Origin: JBICIG01 sp043101605
Lineage (GTDB): Bacteria; Planctomycetota; Phycisphaerae; Phycisphaerales; UBA1924
Length of the DNA stretch: 42,553 nucleotides
Reading direction: 5' to 3'
Assembly: GCA_043101605.1 (NCBI GenBank)
Contig: JBICIG010000072.1
Location: forward strand, 1-42,553
Of the stretch, positions 39,724 through 42,553 are shown piece by piece. Made by a program: the position numbers and the translations under genes. The stretch's first letter is position 1. Each line of letters begins with the position of its first letter. The notes beneath the pieces were generated by a model that saw only the letters and a program-made list of their open reading frames with translations, was not told the origin of the DNA and ran no database searches.

Positions 39724-40896
39724 ATGTCCACCTCCATCCAGATCCGAGGCCTCGTCAAGACCTTCCCCTCCAACCGGGGCCCCGTCACCGCCGTCAACCA
39801 GATCGACCTCGACATCGCGCCCGGCGAACTCTTCTTCCTCCTCGGCCCCTCCGGTTGCGGCAAGACCACACTCCTCCGCATGATCGCCGGCTTCATCGAC
39901 CCCACCGCCGGATCCATCACCTTCAACGGCCGCGACATCACCCACACCCCGCCCAACAAACGCAACACGGGCATGGTCTTCCAGTCCTACGCACTCTGGC
40001 CCCACATGTCCGTCGCCGACAATGTCGCCTTCGGCCTATCCGTCCGCAAAGTCCCCGCCGACGAAAAACGCAAACGCGTTCAGGAAGCACTCGACGCCGT
40101 CCACCTCGGCGACCTCGGCAAGCGCAAACCCAACGAACTCTCAGGCGGCCAGCAGCAACGCGTCGCCCTCGCCCGCGCACTCGTCATCCGCCCCGAAGTC
40201 CTGTTGTTGGACGAACCCCTCTCCAACCTCGACGCCAAGCTCCGCATCGAGCTCCGCGCACAGATCCGCCGCGTCGTCAAGGAGTCGGGCCTCACTTCCA
40301 TCTATGTCACCCACGACCAGAAGGAAGCCCTCTCCATGGCCGACCGCATCGCGATCATCCGCGAAGGCCAGGTCGAACAGCTCGGCACCCCCGCCGAGCT
40401 CTACCGCAAACCCCGTTCTCGCTTCGTCGCCGAGTTCCTCGGCGAAACCAACTTCATCGAAGCCAAAATCACCGGCACGCGCGACAGCGCCACCCCCAAC
40501 GGCTCGGCCACCAGGGAACTCCTCCTCGATTGCCCCGCCGGCCACCTCCGCGCCGAGATGCCCGACCACCTCCCCCGCACCGACCCCGGCACCAAGGTCC
40601 TCTGCTCCATCCGCCCCGAAGCACTCCGCCTCGCGCACGCAGACGAACCCGACACACTCCGCGCACGCCGACTCAGTACCACCTACCTCGGCGAGATGGC
40701 CCAGCACATCCTCGAACTGCCCGGCTCGGTCGAGGTCAAAGTCGCCGAACTCAACCCCTTCGGCGGCGGCAACCACATCGCCACCTCCGGCGCCCCCGAA
40801 CACTCAACTCTCGACATACCGGCCGACCCCGCGACCACCCCCGAAGTCGCCGTGACCGTCAGCCCGCGGGATGTCGTAGTGTTGCCCGCTTCCTGA
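39724..40896 (+). CDS. ABC transporter ATP-binding protein, FbpC/PotA type
   Basis: 390-residue ATPase of the iron(III)/polyamine/sugar importer class. Walker A GPSGCGKTT is at 41-49, Q-loop Gln87 in VFQSYA, signature LSGGQQQ at 139-145, Walker B VLLLDEP at 159-165, and switch His197 in YVTHDQKEA. A C-terminal TOBE-like regulatory domain follows from about residue 240 (FLGETNFIEAKITG, SIRPEALRL). It would energise an inner-membrane permease for a small ligand. No permease or binding-protein gene is within the window, so it is an orphan ATPase. It starts 22 bp after the serine hydrolase stop and is probably co-transcribed with it. Confidence 0.93.
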   Translation: MSTSIQIRGLVKTFPSNRGPVTAVNQIDLDIAPGELFFLLGPSGCGKTTLLRMIAGFIDPTAGSITFNGRDITHTPPNKRNTGMVFQSYALWPHMSVADNVAFGLSVRKVPADEKRKRVQEALDAVHLGDLGKRKPNELSGGQQQRVALARALVIRPEVLLLDEPLSNLDAKLRIELRAQIRRVVKESGLTSIYVTHDQKEALSMADRIAIIREGQVEQLGTPAELYRKPRSRFVAEFLGETNFIEAKITGTRDSATPNGSATRELLLDCPAGHLRAEMPDHLPRTDPGTKVLCSIRPEALRLAHADEPDTLRARRLSTTYLGEMAQHILELPGSVEVKVAELNPFGGGNHIATSGAPEHSTLDIPADPATTPEVAVTVSPRDVVVLPAS

Positions 40897-40939
40897 ACTC
40901 ACATCTTTGCAATCAGAGCGAAGTCGCCGACACCTCGTG

Positions 40940-40964
40940 GTGTAAGCTCTGAGAGTACTTACAC
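40940..40964. promoter_or_regulatory. Inverted repeat upstream of the helical-repeat gene
   Basis: GTGTAAG (40940-40946) and CTTACAC (40958-40964) form perfect 7-bp arms around CTCTGAGAGTA, itself nearly palindromic. It ends 8 bp before the ATG at 40973. It could be an operator or a translation-blocking hairpin. Confidence 0.4.
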
Positions 40965-40972
40965 TGGTGGGT

Positions 40973-42136
40973 ATGCTCACGAGACCGACCGCGATCGCTG
41001 CGCTCTCGGCAACATTGGTTCTGCTATTGGTCGGTGCCTTCGCCCTCTTTGCTCCCCGCGGCAAGGCCGAGCAACCCCTGCCCGCACACATCCAGGAAAC
41101 ACAGGAACTTCTTGCCAGGCATCTGGCAGATGTTCAAGCCGCCCCGACGCGCACAGCCCGCATTCTCGCCCTCCGCGAGATGGCTGAGGCTGGGCGCCGC
41201 AGGCATGCCGCGGGAGATCCCAGTGCCGCCAACTTCATCCGATTCGCTGCCATCGGCTACAACTCCATGAACCTGCTCGATGAGGCGCGATCACACTGGG
41301 CCGAACTCACCGATCCATCCTTCTCAACCGTGACCCGTGCCGACGCCTGGCGTTGGCTCGCCCACCTGAACACCGACGCGGCCGAGAAAGAGCAGCAACT
41401 CCGCACCGCACTCGCCCAGATCGATACGGACAACGTCTGGTACCTCGACATCGCCGACAACATCTCTGACCACTTTGCTTCTTTGTTGGAGAATCAAGGT
41501 CGCCACACCGAACGAGCCGCCCTCTATGAGTCTCAGCTCATCGTCCGCGATGCGTACGCCGACGAGGACCGCAAGGCTTGGATCACACTCCAGGTCGCCC
41601 GCGCTCACGCCGCCGCCAGCGACCTCGCTCAAGCCAGAGACTGGTACGACCGCTTTATCACGAACCACCCCCGCTTTACCAGAGGCGGCGTCTCTTGGAT
41701 CCAGTTCCGCATCGAAGCCATCCGGCTCAACGGCAAGCTCTCCCAGTACGACCCCGAAGTCGTCGCCGCCCTCGAAGCCCTCTGGAACGATCCGGCCACC
41801 GCGGACGACCCCTCGTCCCTCCGCATCGCGCTCCTGCTGGCGGTGCCGAACCGCGAGATCCGCTCGCACGACGAAGCGTGGGCGTGGAGCGAGGCCATGC
41901 TCTCCCGGGCGCTCGGCCTCGAAGCCGCCGGCACGCTCAAGCCCTACCTCGAGCGCCCCGAGAATCACAGCTTCGCCGTGATGAGCCTTGAGAGACAACT
42001 CGCCAATCTCGCCACCGCTGATGCACAATGGGTCGAGCCCTTCGAGTCACTTGAAGCGGCCCGGCTTCACCAACGGCTGTTTCCAGATGGCACCAACCGA
42101 AACCGCGTGCGCGACCGCCTCCGCAATGGGCCCTGA
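40973..42136 (+). CDS. Membrane-anchored helical-repeat (TPR-like) protein
   Basis: 387-residue protein. An N-terminal hydrophobic segment (IAALSATLVLLLVGAFALFA, about 6-27) acts as anchor or signal. The rest is helical and Ala/Leu/Trp-rich with TPR-like spacing, for example AAIGYNSMNLLDEARSHWAEL, RADAWRWLAHLNTDAAEKE, ERAALYESQLIVRDAYADE and DLAQARDWYDRFITNHP. The spacing suggests a protein-interaction scaffold facing the periplasm; the partner is unknown. ATG 40973 is preferred, but a GTG two codons upstream is possible. A 76-bp spacer carrying an inverted repeat separates it from the ABC ATPase. It converges with the histidine-kinase gene, leaving 2 bp. Confidence 0.65.
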   Translation: MLTRPTAIAALSATLVLLLVGAFALFAPRGKAEQPLPAHIQETQELLARHLADVQAAPTRTARILALREMAEAGRRRHAAGDPSAANFIRFAAIGYNSMNLLDEARSHWAELTDPSFSTVTRADAWRWLAHLNTDAAEKEQQLRTALAQIDTDNVWYLDIADNISDHFASLLENQGRHTERAALYESQLIVRDAYADEDRKAWITLQVARAHAAASDLAQARDWYDRFITNHPRFTRGGVSWIQFRIEAIRLNGKLSQYDPEVVAALEALWNDPATADDPSSLRIALLLAVPNREIRSHDEAWAWSEAMLSRALGLEAAGTLKPYLERPENHSFAVMSLERQLANLATADAQWVEPFESLEAARLHQRLFPDGTNRNRVRDRLRNGP

Positions 42137-42138
42137 TG

Positions 42139-42553
42139 TCACGCCCCCGGCAGCGTCAGAACAAACCGGCTCCCCGCCCCCACCGCCGACTCGACCTCGA
42201 TCCGCCCGCCCACGGCTTCAACCAGCCCCTGACAGATCGTCAGCCCGAGCCCGATCCCCCCATTCGCCGCCTGTTCGTTGTTTGTAAGCCTTTGCTTGCC
42301 AGCAGCTTGCGAGGTCGTCTCCGGTCCGTTGCCGATCCAGAGCGGAATCCCCGAAACAAGGGATTGCTGGCCGCGTGCCGAGCCCGAGACAAACGGCCGG
42401 AAGATTCGCCGAAGCTCCTCCGGCGCCATCCCCCTCCCCGTATCCCGAACCTCCACCACCACCCACGACCCACGGCCCCCATTCGCCCCACCGCCTGGCG
42501 ACCCCGCCGGACCGAACCCCTCCGCCCGGCCGACGGCATCCTCCACGCCGTCC
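42139..42553 (-). CDS. Histidine kinase, C-terminal ATPase part (5' partial)
   Basis: 3' end of a sensor histidine kinase running off the right edge; 137 codons plus stop are visible. The HATPase G1 box VVVEVRDTGRGMAPEELRRI, the F-box IFRPFVSGS and the G2 box GGIGLGLTICQGLVEAVGG with closing GAGSRFVLTLP are present. The N-box and dimerisation domain would lie outside. A ~37-residue insert sits between the F-box and G2 (the ATP lid), encoded by about 42262-42372, whose DNA is less GC-rich than the rest. The frame stays open through it. The partner response regulator is not in the window. Confidence 0.85.
   Translation of the reverse strand, partial: DGVEDAVGRAEGFGPAGSPGGGANGGRGSWVVVEVRDTGRGMAPEELRRIFRPFVSGSARGQQSLVSGIPLWIGNGPETTSQAAGKQRLTNNEQAANGGIGLGLTICQGLVEAVGGRIEVESAVGAGSRFVLTLPGA
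42262..42372. repeat. Candidate in-frame insertion in the kinase ATP lid
   Basis: About 111 bp encoding GQQSLVSGIPLWIGNGPETT and the next ~17 residues, between conserved boxes that normally sit a few residues apart. Composition differs from the flanks, and it contains a short direct repeat (GCAAGC-TGCTG-GCAAGC on the minus strand). Confidence 0.4.

Overview
The window is high-GC DNA from a planctomycete-like bacterium, most likely class Phycisphaerae. The lineage call is inferred from four secreted proteins ending in a 'PAPGTLALLGLGGL..RRRR'-type PEP-CTERM sorting tail, a Wzx/Wzy-type polysaccharide locus rich in sulfotransferases, and sparse operons with GC-rich spacers. No rRNA, tRNA, CRISPR array, transposase or phage gene was found.

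Region 1 (1-19416) is an exopolysaccharide locus. It begins inside a GDP-L-fucose-synthase-like gene, whose first 90 bases are a fold-back or micro-inversion. A 1.4-kb stretch with no confident gene follows; it holds palindromic repeats, a small membrane ORF and a possible leftward transcription unit. Then come a GT4 glycosyltransferase, a sugar N-formyltransferase, a four-helix-bundle (IVS-type) gene in an apparent inserted cassette, a PEP-CTERM-locus-type polysaccharide deacetylase, a methyltransferase, three different sulfotransferases, a GT2, a WcaF-like acetyltransferase, a second GT4 and a flippase. On the minus strand follow a secreted Gly-rich/TIM-barrel-like protein, an O-antigen ligase/polymerase and a UDP-sugar epimerase with a terminator-containing leader. 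Together they look able to build, decorate (sulfate, acetyl, formyl, methyl) and export a sulfated heteropolysaccharide.

Region 2 (19747-29371) is mostly housekeeping: a secreted Spy/LTXXQ-like protein, an Mrp/ApbC ATPase lacking the usual CxxC, a tightly overlapped lipoprotein-pyrB-gmk operon, ubiX, and dnaE.

Region 3 (29679-34778) holds four PEP-CTERM proteins, two of them tandem paralogues, plus two small membrane proteins. Several of the genes are followed by strong intrinsic terminators.

Region 4 (34935-42553) has an orphan SpoVR gene, a DciA-like protein with two hypothetical genes, a serine-hydrolase lipoprotein, an orphan FbpC/PotA-type ABC ATPase, a membrane-anchored helical-repeat protein and the 3' end of a histidine kinase with an unusual insertion in its ATP lid.
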